Position numbers and translations under genes: made by a program. From Acidobacteriota bacterium (GTDB lineage Bacteria; Acidobacteriota; Aminicenantia; Aminicenantales; Saccharicenantaceae), in NCBI GenBank assembly GCA_029569255.1, contig JAKQUO010000025.1, positions 1 through 60,498 of the forward strand: DNA of 60,498 nucleotides. Reading direction: 5' to 3'. Shown here in pieces: positions 17,733-26,208 of the stretch. How positions within the stretch are numbered: the stretch's first letter is position 1; every line of letters begins with the position of its first letter. The notes under the pieces are model-generated. The model worked only from the letters and a program-made list of their open reading frames with translations, had not been told where the DNA came from and did no database searches.

Positions 17733-17745
17733 GTCTATCCCGTTG

Positions 17746-18834
17746 TCATCTCAGTTTCAGGGTCGAGAGGCTGAACAGGGCGAACACGATGCCCAGGATC
17801 CAGAAGCGGATGACCACCCGCTCCTCCGGCCAGCCGGAGAGCTCGAAGTGATGGTGGAGCGGGGCCATCTTGAAGATGCGCTTGCCCCGGCTCAGCTTGA
17901 AATAGGAGACCTGGAGGAGGACCGAGAGGGCCTCCAGGATGAACACCCCGGCCACGGCGAAGAGCAGGAACTCCTGCTTGATGAGCAGGGCGACGACGGC
18001 CAGGGTCCCGCCGAGCGACAGCGCCCCGACGTCGCCCATGAAGACCTGGGCCGGGTGGCAGTTGTACCAGAGGAAGCCCAGGCACGCGCCGGCGAAGGCG
18101 CCGGCGAAGACCGTCAGCTCCGCCGCCAGCGGCACCCGGGGGATGTTGAGGTACTGGGACCAGAGGGCGTGGCCGGCGACGTAGGTCAGCGCGGTCAGGG
18201 CCGTGGCGCTGATGAGGGTCAGGCCGATGGCCAGCCCGTCCAGGCCGTCGGCCAGGTTGACGGCGTTGGAGGAGCCGACCAGGATGAAGGCGATCCAGGG
18301 CAGGTAGAACCAGCCGAGGTAGGGGACCCACGTCTTGAAGAAGGGGAAGCTCAGGTAGAGGCTGAACTGGCCGCGCGAGCCCATCCAGATGAAGATGAGG
18401 CCGACGAGCGCCGCCAGCCCGAGCTGGAGGAGGATCTTCTGGCCGGGCCGCAGGCCCAGCGATCGTTTCCGGCGGACCTTGAGGACGTCGTCGGCGAGGC
18501 CGACGAGGCCGAAGAGGACCATCGACAGCATGGCCACCTGGACGTAGGCGTTGGCCAGGTTGCCCCAGAGAAGGGTCGGGGCGAGCGTGCAGAGGATGAC
18601 GATGAGGCCGCCCATGGAGGGCGTCCCCTTCTTGGCGTAGTGGGCCTTGGGCCCGTCGGCCCGGATCTCCTGGCCGATCTGCCGGCGTTCGAGCCAGCGG
18701 ATGATCCGCGGGGCCAGGAAGAAGCTCAGGGCCAGGGCCGTGATGCCGGCCGCGGCCGTGCGCACGGTGATGTAGCGGAAGACGTTGAAGAGGAAGAAGT
18801 CGCTGCGGAGGGGGACCAGGAGCCAGTACAGCAC
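17746..18834 (-). CDS. mraY: Phospho-N-acetylmuramoyl-pentapeptide transferase
   Basis: 362 residues, about ten membrane spans; makes lipid I. Family motifs are present: KKGTPSMGGLIVI, GLADDVLKVRR, NAVNLADGLDGLAIG, FMGDVGALSLGG and the HHH motif in MAPLHHHFELSGWPE. The start is GTG at 18834, three bases after the murF stop. Confidence 0.98.
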   Translation of the reverse strand: MLYWLLVPLRSDFFLFNVFRYITVRTAAAGITALALSFFLAPRIIRWLERRQIGQEIRADGPKAHYAKKGTPSMGGLIVILCTLAPTLLWGNLANAYVQVAMLSMVLFGLVGLADDVLKVRRKRSLGLRPGQKILLQLGLAALVGLIFIWMGSRGQFSLYLSFPFFKTWVPYLGWFYLPWIAFILVGSSNAVNLADGLDGLAIGLTLISATALTALTYVAGHALWSQYLNIPRVPLAAELTVFAGAFAGACLGFLWYNCHPAQVFMGDVGALSLGGTLAVVALLIKQEFLLFAVAGVFILEALSVLLQVSYFKLSRGKRIFKMAPLHHHFELSGWPEERVVIRFWILGIVFALFSLSTLKLR

Positions 18835-18837
18835 GGC

Positions 18838-20223
18838 CTACTCCTTCCTCCGGGCGGCCAGGGCGTCGACGACCGTCTCGGTCCGCATGCCCCGCGAGCC
18901 CTTGACCAGGACGAGGTCTCCCGCCCGGACGAGCGCGGCGACCGCCGGGGCCGCCGCCGCGGCGTCGATGAAGCGGTGGACGGCGGCGGCGCCCAGGCCC
19001 GCGGCCACGGCGCCGTCGGCGATGAGGCTGGCCAGCGGGCCGACGGCGACGAGGACGTCCCAGCCGGTCCGGGCCACGGTCTCGCCGGCCCGGCGGTGGA
19101 ACTCCGCGGCGCCCTCGCCGAGCTCGAGCATGTCGCCCAGCACGGCGACCTTCCGGGCGGCCGGCCGGGCCCCCAGGCTTTTCAGGGCCGAATCCAGGGC
19201 GCGGGGGTTCGAGTTGTAGGAGTCGTCGCAGACGAGGAGCCCGGCTCCGGCCTCGACCAGGGCGCCGCGGCGGGGGAGGGGCCGCAGGCCGGCGACGGCC
19301 GGCCGGACCTCCTCGAAGCCCAGGCCGAAGGAGAGAGAGACGGCCGCGGCGGCCAGAAGGTCATCCACCGCGGCCTCGTTCGGGAAGGGGAAGGGGGTTT
19401 CGACGCGCTCCCGTCCGTAGCGCAGGCGCAGGGCGAAGCCCGCGGCGCCCGCGGGCTCGACCGCCTCCGCCGCGACGTCGGCCTCCGGGCCGCGGCCGAA
19501 GGTCAGCTTGCGGCCGTCGAACCCGGCCGCGATCCCCATGACCAGTGGGTCGTCGGCGTTGAGGACGGCCGTCGCGCCCGGCCTGGCCCCGTCGAGGATC
19601 TCCTTCTTGGCCCGCGCGATCGCCTCGAGGCCGTCGAAGAACTGGAGGTGGACGGGGGCGATGTTGGTCACGACGGCGACGTCGGGCGGGGCGACGCGGG
19701 CCAGGTCCCGGATCTCCCCGGCGGCGCTCATGCCCATCTCCAGGACCGCCACTTCGTCGCCGGGCTCGAGGCCGAGGAGCGACAGGGCCAGCCCCAGGCG
19801 GTTGTTGTAGTTCCCCCCGGACTTGAGGACCCGGAAGCGGCGCGAGAGCAGGGCGGCCGCGAACTCCTTGGTCGTGGTCTTGCCGACGCTGCCCGTGACG
19901 GCCACGACCCGGGCCTTCTCCCGGGCCAGGACGGCCGCGGCCAGGGCCTGGAGGGCCGCGACCGTGTCCCCGACCCGGACGACGCCGAAGTCCCGGTCGG
20001 GGACGTCGACCGGCCGGGAGACGACCGCGCCGGCGGCGCCCGCGGCCGCGGCGGCGGCGACGTAATCGTGGCCGTCCCGCTCGGCGGGGATGGCGAAGAA
20101 CAGGTCGCCGGCCGCGGCCCGGCGCGAGTCGATGCCGAACCCGGTGAAGACGCGGCCGGCCGGGCCCTGCACGACCGTGCCGCCGGCGAGGCGGGCGATC
20201 TCGTCGAGGCGAAGGGCGGCCAT
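18838..20223 (-). CDS. murF: UDP-MurNAc-tripeptide--D-alanyl-D-alanine ligase
   Basis: 461 residues; adds D-Ala-D-Ala to the UDP-MurNAc tripeptide. The ATP loop VTGSVGKTTTKEFAAALL, the NYNNRLGLALSLL block, NIAPVHLQFFDGLEAIARAK and DDSYNSNPRALDSALKSL are standard MurF signatures. The ATG at 20223 follows the murE stop by two bases. No ddl gene supplying the dipeptide lies in this window. Confidence 0.97.
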   Translation of the reverse strand: MAALRLDEIARLAGGTVVQGPAGRVFTGFGIDSRRAAAGDLFFAIPAERDGHDYVAAAAAAGAAGAVVSRPVDVPDRDFGVVRVGDTVAALQALAAAVLAREKARVVAVTGSVGKTTTKEFAAALLSRRFRVLKSGGNYNNRLGLALSLLGLEPGDEVAVLEMGMSAAGEIRDLARVAPPDVAVVTNIAPVHLQFFDGLEAIARAKKEILDGARPGATAVLNADDPLVMGIAAGFDGRKLTFGRGPEADVAAEAVEPAGAAGFALRLRYGRERVETPFPFPNEAAVDDLLAAAAVSLSFGLGFEEVRPAVAGLRPLPRRGALVEAGAGLLVCDDSYNSNPRALDSALKSLGARPAARKVAVLGDMLELGEGAAEFHRRAGETVARTGWDVLVAVGPLASLIADGAVAAGLGAAAVHRFIDAAAAAPAVAALVRAGDLVLVKGSRGMRTETVVDALAARRKE

Positions 20224-20225
20224 GG

Positions 20226-21692
20226 TCAGCTGTCCCCCATCGTCCGCAGGACCTCCCCGACGACCTCGACGTCGCTGAAGCGGACGGTCCGGTCGGCGAA
20301 GATCTGGCGGTCCTCGTGGCCCTTGCCGGCGACGAGGACGAAGTCGCCCTTGCTGGCCGTGGCCAGGGCCCGGGCGATGGCCTTGCGGCGGTCGGGCTCG
20401 ACCTCGTAGGCGCGGGCGGCCTCCTTGGCGAAGCCGGCCTCGATCGCGGCGATGATGGCCGCCGGGTCCTCGGTCCGGGGATTGTCCGAGGTCAGGATGG
20501 TCCAGTCGGCCAGGCGGGCGGCCACCCGGCCCATGCGCTCGCGCTTCTCCCGGTCGCGGTCGCCGCCGGCGCCGAAGACGGCGATGAGGCGGCGGGGCCT
20601 GAACTCCCGGGCGGTCATCAGCGCCTGTTCGAGGGCCTTGTCGGTGTGGGCGTAGTCGACGACGACGAGAAGGCCGCGGCCGTTCGGGACGCGCTCGAAG
20701 CGGCCCGGGACGCCCTTGAGCGCGGCGATGCCTGCGGCGATATCGGCCGGGGCGACGTTGAGGGCCAGCGCGGCGGCGGCCGAGGCCAGGATGTTGTAGA
20801 GGTTGTGACGGCCGACGAGGGGCGAGCGGACCGTCATCGCGCCGCCCGGGAAGGCGATCCGGGTCTCGATCCCCTCGGCGGAGAGGACGGGCCTGACGGC
20901 CCGGACGATGGCCTCCGGCTCGAGGCCGAAGGTGACCGTCTTCATGGGCAGTTCGGAGGCGAGCTTCCGGCCCCAGGGGTCGTCGATGTTGACGACGGCG
21001 GCGCTCTTCTTGCGGTCGAGAGAGAAGAGCTTCTTCTTGGCCTCGAAGTAGCCCTCCATCGAGGGGTGGTAATCGAGGTGCTCGCCGCTGAGGTTGGTGA
21101 AGACGGCGACGTCGAAGCCGACGCCCCAGACCCGCTTCTGCTCCAGGGCGTGGGAGGAGACCTCCATGACGCAGTGGCTGACGCCGGCGTCGAGCATGCC
21201 GCGGAGGAGGGCCTGGAGGTCGGACGATTCGGGCGTCGTCCGCGGCGCCGGGACGCTCCAGCCGGGCCGGCGGTAGGTGATCGTCCCGATGACGCCGGGC
21301 GACGCGCCGGCCTCGAGCAGGACCGCTTCGACGAGGTAGGTCGTGGTCGTCTTGCCCTTGGTCCCCGTGACGCCGACGACCTTCATGCCGTCGGCCGGAT
21401 GGCCGTAGAAGTTGGCCGCGGCCAGGGCCAGGGCCTCTCGGGCGTCGGCGACCTGGACCCAGGCGGCCCGGCTCGCCTGAGGCCTGGGCCAGGACGACAG
21501 GACGGCCGCGGCGCCGTTCGCCTCGGCCTCGGCCACGAAGTCCAGGCCGTTCCGGGCCGCCCCGCGGAGCGCGGCGAAGAGGGAACCCGGCCGGACGGAC
21601 TTGGAGTTGTAGGCGATGCCGGCGATCTCCTCCGTTCCCGGCTCCCCCCCGGCCAGGACGGGGATGCCCCGCAGGACGTCGCGGAGCGTCAC
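20226..21692 (-). CDS. murE: UDP-MurNAc-L-Ala-D-Glu--meso-diaminopimelate ligase
   Basis: 488 residues. Start is GTG 21692, overlapping the ftsI stop as GTGA; the open frame extends upstream only as a shadow of ftsI. It shows the ATP loop VTGTKGKTTTTYLVEA, the NLSGEHLDYHPSMEGYF block and the specificity motif TSDNPRTEDPAAI. The DNPR motif is the one that selects meso-diaminopimelate rather than lysine, so the organism makes DAP-type peptidoglycan as expected for a Gram-negative cell. Confidence 0.97.
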   Translation of the reverse strand: MTLRDVLRGIPVLAGGEPGTEEIAGIAYNSKSVRPGSLFAALRGAARNGLDFVAEAEANGAAAVLSSWPRPQASRAAWVQVADAREALALAAANFYGHPADGMKVVGVTGTKGKTTTTYLVEAVLLEAGASPGVIGTITYRRPGWSVPAPRTTPESSDLQALLRGMLDAGVSHCVMEVSSHALEQKRVWGVGFDVAVFTNLSGEHLDYHPSMEGYFEAKKKLFSLDRKKSAAVVNIDDPWGRKLASELPMKTVTFGLEPEAIVRAVRPVLSAEGIETRIAFPGGAMTVRSPLVGRHNLYNILASAAAALALNVAPADIAAGIAALKGVPGRFERVPNGRGLLVVVDYAHTDKALEQALMTAREFRPRRLIAVFGAGGDRDREKRERMGRVAARLADWTILTSDNPRTEDPAAIIAAIEAGFAKEAARAYEVEPDRRKAIARALATASKGDFVLVAGKGHEDRQIFADRTVRFSDVEVVGEVLRTMGDS

Positions 21693-23425
21693 GGCGTCCT
21701 CCCGGCGGGCATCGCCGCGGTCAGGACGGGGGCGGGGACGGGCCGCTCCGGCGGGACCCGGAGGTAGCGGAGGGCCTGCCTGGCGATGTCGCGGAAGACG
21801 GGGGCGCAGGCCTTGCCGCCATAGAAGGATTCCTTGGGCGAGTCCAGGACGACGATCATGGACAGCCGGGGCTCGCCGACCGGCGTGAACCCGACGAACG
21901 AGGCGGTGTAGTCCCGGACATAGGCGCCGGCCGCGCTGTCCCACTTCTTGGCCGTCCCGGTCTTGCCGGCGATGCGGAACCCCTCGAGCCGCCCGTCCTT
22001 GGCCGTGCCGTCCTCGACGACGGCCTCGAAGACCCGGCCGACGAGCTCGGCGGCCGTCCTCTCGCCGATGACCCGGGCGGGGGCTTCGGCGGCCCCCGCC
22101 GGCGCCTCGTTCCGTGTGATCCGCGGCCGGACGAGGAGGCCGCCCGCGGCGAAGACGTTCATGGCCTGAAGGACCTGGAGCGGCGTCGCCCGGACCTCGT
22201 AGCCGATGGCCACGTGCGGCAGCGAGACCGTCCTGTTCCACTTGTCCGCCGGCCTGACCAGGCCGGCGGCCTCCCCGGGCAGGTCGATGCCGGTCTTGGC
22301 CCCCATGCCGAACGCCGCGATGGTCTCGCAGAACTCCGGGATGGTGAGGCGCTGGGCGAACTGGGCCGTCCCGACGTTGGAGGACTTGATGAGGACCTGG
22401 GGGAAGCTCAGGAGGTGGAAGCGCTCGTGGTCGGTGATGGTCGTGCCGCCGACCCGGATGAACCCCGCGCCGCAGTCGAAGACCTCGGAGAAGCCGACCC
22501 GGCCGCGCTCGAGGGCCGCGGCGGCGGTGATGATCTTGAAGGTCGAGCCGGGCTCGTAGCTCGCCGCGACGGCCCGGTTGAGCTCGGCGCCCGGGGGACC
22601 GGGGTAGCGGTTGACATCGTAGGCGGGCCAGTTGGCCAGGGCCAGGACCTCGCCCGTCGGGGGGTCCATGACGATGACGACGCCCCAGTCGGCCTCGTGC
22701 TCGTCGATGGCCCGGGCCAGCTCCCTCTCGGCGAAGTACTGGATCGTCGCGTCGATCGTCAGGGTGATGTCCCGGCCGGGAACGGACGCCTCGAGGATGT
22801 GGGTCTCGTAGCCGCGGCCGCCGTTGACCTTGTAGCTGATCCGGCGGCCGTCGACGCCCTTGAGCGCGCCGTCGTACTGGGCCTCCACGCCGTTCCTCTC
22901 GGTCTCGGCCCGGCTGATGCCGCCGATGACATGGGCGGCCAGGGGGCCGTGGGGGTAGTCCCGCCGCGTCGCCGGCTCGGCGCTGACGCCGGGGAGCTTC
23001 AGGGCCATGACCTTGTCCGCCGCCTCCTCGTCGATCTTCTTCTTGACGTAGGTGAAGGCGGACTTGCGCCGGAGCCGGCCGAGGACGTAGTCGGCCTCCT
23101 TCCGGGTCAGGCCGAGGGCGTCCACGAGGCGGCGGACCTTGGCCTCGGTCTCGGCCGGCGTCTCCTGGTCGACGGGGCGGACGACGATCGACGCGGCCGG
23201 CAGGCTGCAGGCCAGGACCTCGCCGTTGCGGTCGAGGATGTTGCCCCGCCGGGCGTCGATCGGGACCTGGTCGCTGACCTGGCCGATGACGGCCGCCTTG
23301 GCCCGGGCGTGGCCGAGGACCTGGACCTGGACCAGCCGGAGGGCGACGACGACGGCCCAGCCGGCCAGGAAGAAGCCGAGGACGAGCGTCCGCCGGCGGA
23401 TGTCGCTCTCGTAGAAGGTCCTCAT
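21689..23425 (-). CDS. ftsI: Class B penicillin-binding protein, septal transpeptidase FtsI
   Basis: 578 residues. One N-terminal membrane anchor (~13-32), a PBP dimerisation/pedestal region with the IPIDARRGNILDRNGEVLA-like start (here VPIDARRGNILDRNG) at ~50-65, then the transpeptidase domain. Catalytic motifs are intact: SxxK in EPGSTFK, SxN in SSN and KTG in AGKTGTAKK. It cross-links septal peptidoglycan together with FtsW. There is no PASTA domain. The ATG is ten bases after the ftsL stop. Confidence 0.96.
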   Translation of the reverse strand: MRTFYESDIRRRTLVLGFFLAGWAVVVALRLVQVQVLGHARAKAAVIGQVSDQVPIDARRGNILDRNGEVLACSLPAASIVVRPVDQETPAETEAKVRRLVDALGLTRKEADYVLGRLRRKSAFTYVKKKIDEEAADKVMALKLPGVSAEPATRRDYPHGPLAAHVIGGISRAETERNGVEAQYDGALKGVDGRRISYKVNGGRGYETHILEASVPGRDITLTIDATIQYFAERELARAIDEHEADWGVVIVMDPPTGEVLALANWPAYDVNRYPGPPGAELNRAVAASYEPGSTFKIITAAAALERGRVGFSEVFDCGAGFIRVGGTTITDHERFHLLSFPQVLIKSSNVGTAQFAQRLTIPEFCETIAAFGMGAKTGIDLPGEAAGLVRPADKWNRTVSLPHVAIGYEVRATPLQVLQAMNVFAAGGLLVRPRITRNEAPAGAAEAPARVIGERTAAELVGRVFEAVVEDGTAKDGRLEGFRIAGKTGTAKKWDSAAGAYVRDYTASFVGFTPVGEPRLSMIVVLDSPKESFYGGKACAPVFRDIARQALRYLRVPPERPVPAPVLTAAMPAGRTP

Positions 23426-23435
23426 CGGCGTCGCG

Positions 23436-23735
23436 TCAACGGGCGGGGCCCGGCCTCTCGTAGACGATCGCGGCGTCGTCGGGATCGACGAGGCCGAGCT
23501 TCTCCCGGGCGATCCTCTCGACCCGGGCGGGGTCCAGGAGCGCGGCCCGGCGCAGCTTGAGCGCCTCGATCGTCTCCCCGAGGGCGCGGATGCGGCTCTC
23601 GTTCCGGGCGATCTCGAGGCCCAGCCGGACGGACTCGGTCTGATACCAGACGTAGAACGTCAGCACGCCGCCGGCGGCGGCGAAGAAGGCCGCCCCGAGG
23701 GCGATCCCCTTCCAGTTCCACTTGCGGCGGACCAT
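23436..23735 (-). CDS. ftsL: Cell division protein FtsL-like
   Basis: 99 residues. Start ATG 23735 shares one base with the rsmH stop (TGATG); a TTG one codon earlier also reads as a start. It has one membrane span (~9-28) followed by a leucine-rich coiled coil (RLGLEIARNESRIRALGETI and EALKLRRAALLDPARVERIA). The closing REKLGLVDPDDA segment is typical of FtsL/DivIC (the KLGL motif). It acts with FtsB and FtsQ to activate FtsWI. Sequence identity in this family is low, so the call relies mainly on size, topology and position. Confidence 0.9.
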   Translation of the reverse strand: MVRRKWNWKGIALGAAFFAAAGGVLTFYVWYQTESVRLGLEIARNESRIRALGETIEALKLRRAALLDPARVERIAREKLGLVDPDDAAIVYERPGPAR

Positions 23736-24634
23736 CAAACGGTCTCCGCGGCCCGCAGCTTGGCCGAGCGGGCCCGGGAGTTCGCGGCCACCTCCTCCTC
23801 GCCGGCCATGACGGGCTTCCGGGTCAGGACCCTCAGGCGCGGGCTTGCTCCGCCGGCGGTCGCGGCCAGCCGGAGGAAGGCCCGCTTGACGAGGCGGTCC
23901 TCGAGGGAATGGAAGGAGATGAAGACGAGCCGCGTCCCCGGCCCGACGCGGCGGACGACCGCCTCGATGAACTCATCGAGCCCCTCGAGCTCGCGGTTGA
24001 CCTCGATGCGCAGGGCCTGGAAGGCCTTGGCGGCGGGATGGATGCGGCCCTTCTGCGGCCGCCACCGGTAGAACCGCTCGAGCAGGACCCTCAAGTCGGA
24101 GGTCGTCTCGAGCCGGCCGAGCTTGCGCAGGTGGGCGATCTCCCGGGCCAGGCGCCGCGTCTGGGAGAGCTCGCCGTAGCGGGCCAGGACGTCGGCCAGC
24201 TTCCCCTCCGGATAGGTGTTGAGGATCTTCGCGGCCGTGGTCTTCGAGCGCAGGTCCATGCGCATGTCGAGGGGGCCTTCGCGGGTGAAGCTGAAGCCCC
24301 GCTCCGGCGCGTCGAGCTGGAAAGAGGAAAGGCCGAAGTCGCCGAGGACGCCGCGGACCCGGTCGAAGGGAATGTCGAGCGAAGGGAGGTCCTTGAAATC
24401 GGCGTGGTAGAGGGTGACCCGTCCGGCGTGGCGGCGGAGCCGGTCGCGGGCGGCCTCGAGCGACAGGGCGTCGCGGTCGAGGCCGACCAGGCGGGCCCGG
24501 GGATTGGCCCCGAGGATGGCCAGGGCGTGTCCGGCCAGCCCCAGGGTGCAATCGACATAGAGGCCGTCCCGCCCCGGGTCGATGAATTCGAGGACCTGCG
24601 AGGGGAGGACCGGGAGGTGTCCCTTCTCCGTCAT
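23735..24634 (-). CDS. rsmH: 16S rRNA (cytosine-N4)-methyltransferase RsmH (MraW)
   Basis: 299 residues. Start ATG 24634 overlaps the mraZ stop by four bases. HLPVLPSQVLEFIDP is the family N-terminus, DCTLGLAGHALAIL the SAM-binding loop (Leu where many have Gly-Gly), and DFGLSSFQLDAPERGFSF, KGRIHPAAKAFQALRIEVN and SFHSLEDRLVKRAF are the other hallmark blocks. It methylates C1402 of 16S rRNA. This is a typical second gene of the dcw cluster. Confidence 0.97.
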   Translation of the reverse strand: MTEKGHLPVLPSQVLEFIDPGRDGLYVDCTLGLAGHALAILGANPRARLVGLDRDALSLEAARDRLRRHAGRVTLYHADFKDLPSLDIPFDRVRGVLGDFGLSSFQLDAPERGFSFTREGPLDMRMDLRSKTTAAKILNTYPEGKLADVLARYGELSQTRRLAREIAHLRKLGRLETTSDLRVLLERFYRWRPQKGRIHPAAKAFQALRIEVNRELEGLDEFIEAVVRRVGPGTRLVFISFHSLEDRLVKRAFLRLAATAGGASPRLRVLTRKPVMAGEEEVAANSRARSAKLRAAETV

Positions 24635-25098
24635 TCCGGATTTCCCCGGGGGATCAGGCGGGCGATGCTCTCGAAGTCCTCGTCCGAGAGCGGCGTCTTC
24701 TCGAGCGTCCTGTCGAGGACGTCCTTGTTCCAGACCTCCAGATGGTTGGACAGGCCGAGGACCTCGACCTCGTCCTGGAGCTTGGCCTTCTCGCGGAGGG
24801 CCTGGCTGATGAGCACCCGGCCCTTCGAATCGAGCTCGTGGCGCGAGCCGTGCCGGTTGACCCGGAGCATGAACTTGCGGACGTCGGGCCGGAGGTGGAC
24901 GGCGCCTTCGGCGGTGAGGTCGGTCATGGCCAGCCAAACGGCGAGCGGATAGATCTTGATCGAGTCGTCGGAGAGGGAGGTGACGAAGAGGTCCTTGCCG
25001 TAGGCCTCCTCGATCGCCTCGCGGAATTTTTCCGGGATCTTGATGCGGCCGCTGGCGTCGAGCCGCGCCGTGTAGCTGCCGATCAGAACGCGCGCCAT
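24631..25098 (-). CDS. mraZ: Transcriptional regulator MraZ
   Basis: 155 residues with two SpoVT/AbrB-like repeats: YTARLDASGRIKIPEKFREAI near residue 10 and SRHELDSKGRVLISQALREKA near residue 80, each with the DxKGR/DxxGR core. Start chosen at ATG 25098 because MARVLIGSYTARLD aligns with the family start and it lies just downstream of promoter and operator; a longer frame from 25176 would run through both. MraZ represses the dcw operon by binding tandem GGGA-type repeats, and three such repeats are visible upstream. Confidence 0.96.
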   Translation of the reverse strand: MARVLIGSYTARLDASGRIKIPEKFREAIEEAYGKDLFVTSLSDDSIKIYPLAVWLAMTDLTAEGAVHLRPDVRKFMLRVNRHGSRHELDSKGRVLISQALREKAKLQDEVEVLGLSNHLEVWNKDVLDRTLEKTPLSDEDFESIARLIPRGNPE

Positions 25099-25106
25099 TG
25101 TCTCCT

Positions 25107-25131
25107 GTCCCGCTTTGTCCCGTTTCGTCCC
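25107..25131 (-). promoter_or_regulatory. MraZ operator: three 10-bp-spaced GGGAC repeats
   Basis: On the minus strand GGGAC occurs at 25131-25127, 25121-25117 and 25111-25107, each exactly 10 bp apart with five-base spacers. This matches the known direct-repeat MraZ box layout. The boxes begin right after the -10 element and run to the ribosome site, so bound MraZ would block initiation. Confidence 0.85.
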
Positions 25132-25132
25132 A

Positions 25133-25161
25133 AATATATGAGGAAAAAAAGCCATTGTCAA
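25133..25161 (-). promoter_or_regulatory. Sigma70 promoter of the dcw operon
   Basis: On the minus strand there is a perfect TTGACA (-35, 25161-25156), a 17-base spacer with a T7 run, and TATATT (-10, 25138-25133). Predicted start is near 25126, leaving a leader of about 28 bases before mraZ. Confidence 0.85.
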
Positions 25162-25262
25162 GCGAAAAATGCCCATAAGAACGCGAAATCGAGGGGGCCC
25201 TAGGCGTGGGCGAAAACCGGGCGGGGGACACCAGCGGTTGAGGAGGCCCGGACAGGAGCGGC

Positions 25263-25550
25263 TCAGCCGGCCTTTTCGGGCCCCTCGCCGTTCTCCTCGG
25301 CGGGCCTCGAAGCGATGAGGTCGCGGGCCTTTTCGAGGTCTTCTTGCCGGACCATGACCTTGAACTCGGCCAGCCCATCGACGGTCAAGGGATAGACGAA
25401 GGGCGCCGTCCGGCCGCGGACGATCGAGCCGACGCCGTGGCTTTCGAGGAAGCTTCGGATCAGGTCCGCTTCGAACGGCCCGAAGACGCGGGCCGCCTCG
25501 GCGAGGTCGGCGTCGTCCTTCGGCGGGACGCGGTCGTCGTTCTCAGCCAT
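25263..25550 (-). CDS. DUF2007-type putative signal-transducing protein
   Basis: 95 residues. The sequence [20 protein letters not shown] followed by SIVRGR, and later [20 protein letters not shown], matches the DUF2007 pattern (a small ferredoxin-like, PII-like fold: FxAExxxxxLxxxGI...VxxxDxxxAxxLL). The family's role is unknown. Start ATG 25550 lies inside the preceding Nudix gene, giving a 91-base overlap. It ends about 100 bases before the dcw promoter, transcribed in the same direction. Confidence 0.8.
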   Translation of the reverse strand: MAENDDRVPPKDDADLAEAARVFGPFEADLIRSFLESHGVGSIVRGRTAPFVYPLTVDGLAEFKVMVRQEDLEKARDLIASRPAEENGEGPEKAG

Positions 25551-25975
25551 GGGCGGGGCCTCTTTCGCAGGGCGAGATAGTCGTCGAGGACGCGACGATG
25601 GTCGAAGGCGAGCGCCCGGGCGCGGTCGCGGGGGTCGGCGACGATGGCCCGCTTGGCGTCGTCGGCGCCCCGGGGCTCGCCCCGGGCCCGGGCCACGAAG
25701 ACGGTCGAGATGGTGTGGAAGCGAGGGTCCCGCGCGGGGTCCGAATAGGCGCCGAGCTGTCCGAGGAGATCGACCTCGAGCGAGGTCTCTTCGCGGGCCT
25801 CCCGGCGGGCGGCCGCCTCGAGCGACTCGCCGTACTCGACGAAGCCGCCGGGCAGGGCCCACCCGGGCGGCGGGTTGCGGCGCTCGACGAGGACGACGCC
25901 CCGGCGGCGGCCGCTCCGGACCTCGATGATGATGTCGACGGCCGGGATGGGATTGCGGAGCTTGGGGCGGGCCAT
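25460..25975 (-). CDS. Nudix hydrolase (ADP-ribose pyrophosphatase-like)
   Basis: 171 residues from ATG 25975. The Nudix box is [19 protein letters not shown] followed by EETSLEV, which fits Gx5Ex7REUxEExGU except that the final Gly is Ser. The N-terminal strands ([20 protein letters not shown]) and [10 protein letters not shown] are typical of housecleaning or ADP-ribose-type Nudix enzymes. The frame runs past the natural end of the domain (near [10 protein letters not shown]) into a low-complexity [16 protein letters not shown] tail that overlaps the next gene by 91 bases in another frame. A frameshift or sequence error near the end is possible. Confidence 0.88.
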   Translation of the reverse strand: MARPKLRNPIPAVDIIIEVRSGRRRGVVLVERRNPPPGWALPGGFVEYGESLEAAARREAREETSLEVDLLGQLGAYSDPARDPRFHTISTVFVARARGEPRGADDAKRAIVADPRDRARALAFDHRRVLDDYLALRKRPRPWLRTTTASRRRTTPTSPRRPASSGRSKRT

Positions 25976-25999
25976 GGGGACGCTCGATCCTCCGGGGCC

Positions 26000-26029
26000 A
26001 TTGTAGTGGCCGCCTTCGGCCCCTGTCAA
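26000..26029 (-). promoter_or_regulatory. Sigma70-type promoter for the Nudix/DUF2007 pair
   Basis: On the minus strand TTGACA (26029-26024), 18-base spacer, TACAAT (26005-26000). The predicted start is near 25993, about 18 bases before the Nudix ATG. Confidence 0.65.
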
Positions 26030-26151
26030 TGCCGAAAGGGGGGGCGGCCCCGCCCCTCGGCGGAAGGGCGGCAGCGTCCCTGTTTTTCCTGTCGCAGTCC
26101 TCGTTCGGGGACACTTCGGGGGCGGAGGCGGGGCTCGACAGGCGGGCGGCT

Positions 26152-26167
26152 TGGCACAAAAACTGCT
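26152..26167 (+). promoter_or_regulatory. Sigma54-like -24/-12 promoter
   Basis: TGGCACAAAAACTGCT fits the TGGCACGNNNNTTGCW consensus. GG (26153-26154) and GC (26165-26166) are separated by exactly ten bases. The predicted start is near 26178, some 30 bases before ATG 26209. No enhancer-binding site or regulator was identified. Confidence 0.5.
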
Positions 26168-26208
26168 AATATAAATAGATGTCAAATGCCTGGGATCGGG
26201 AGAGAGCC

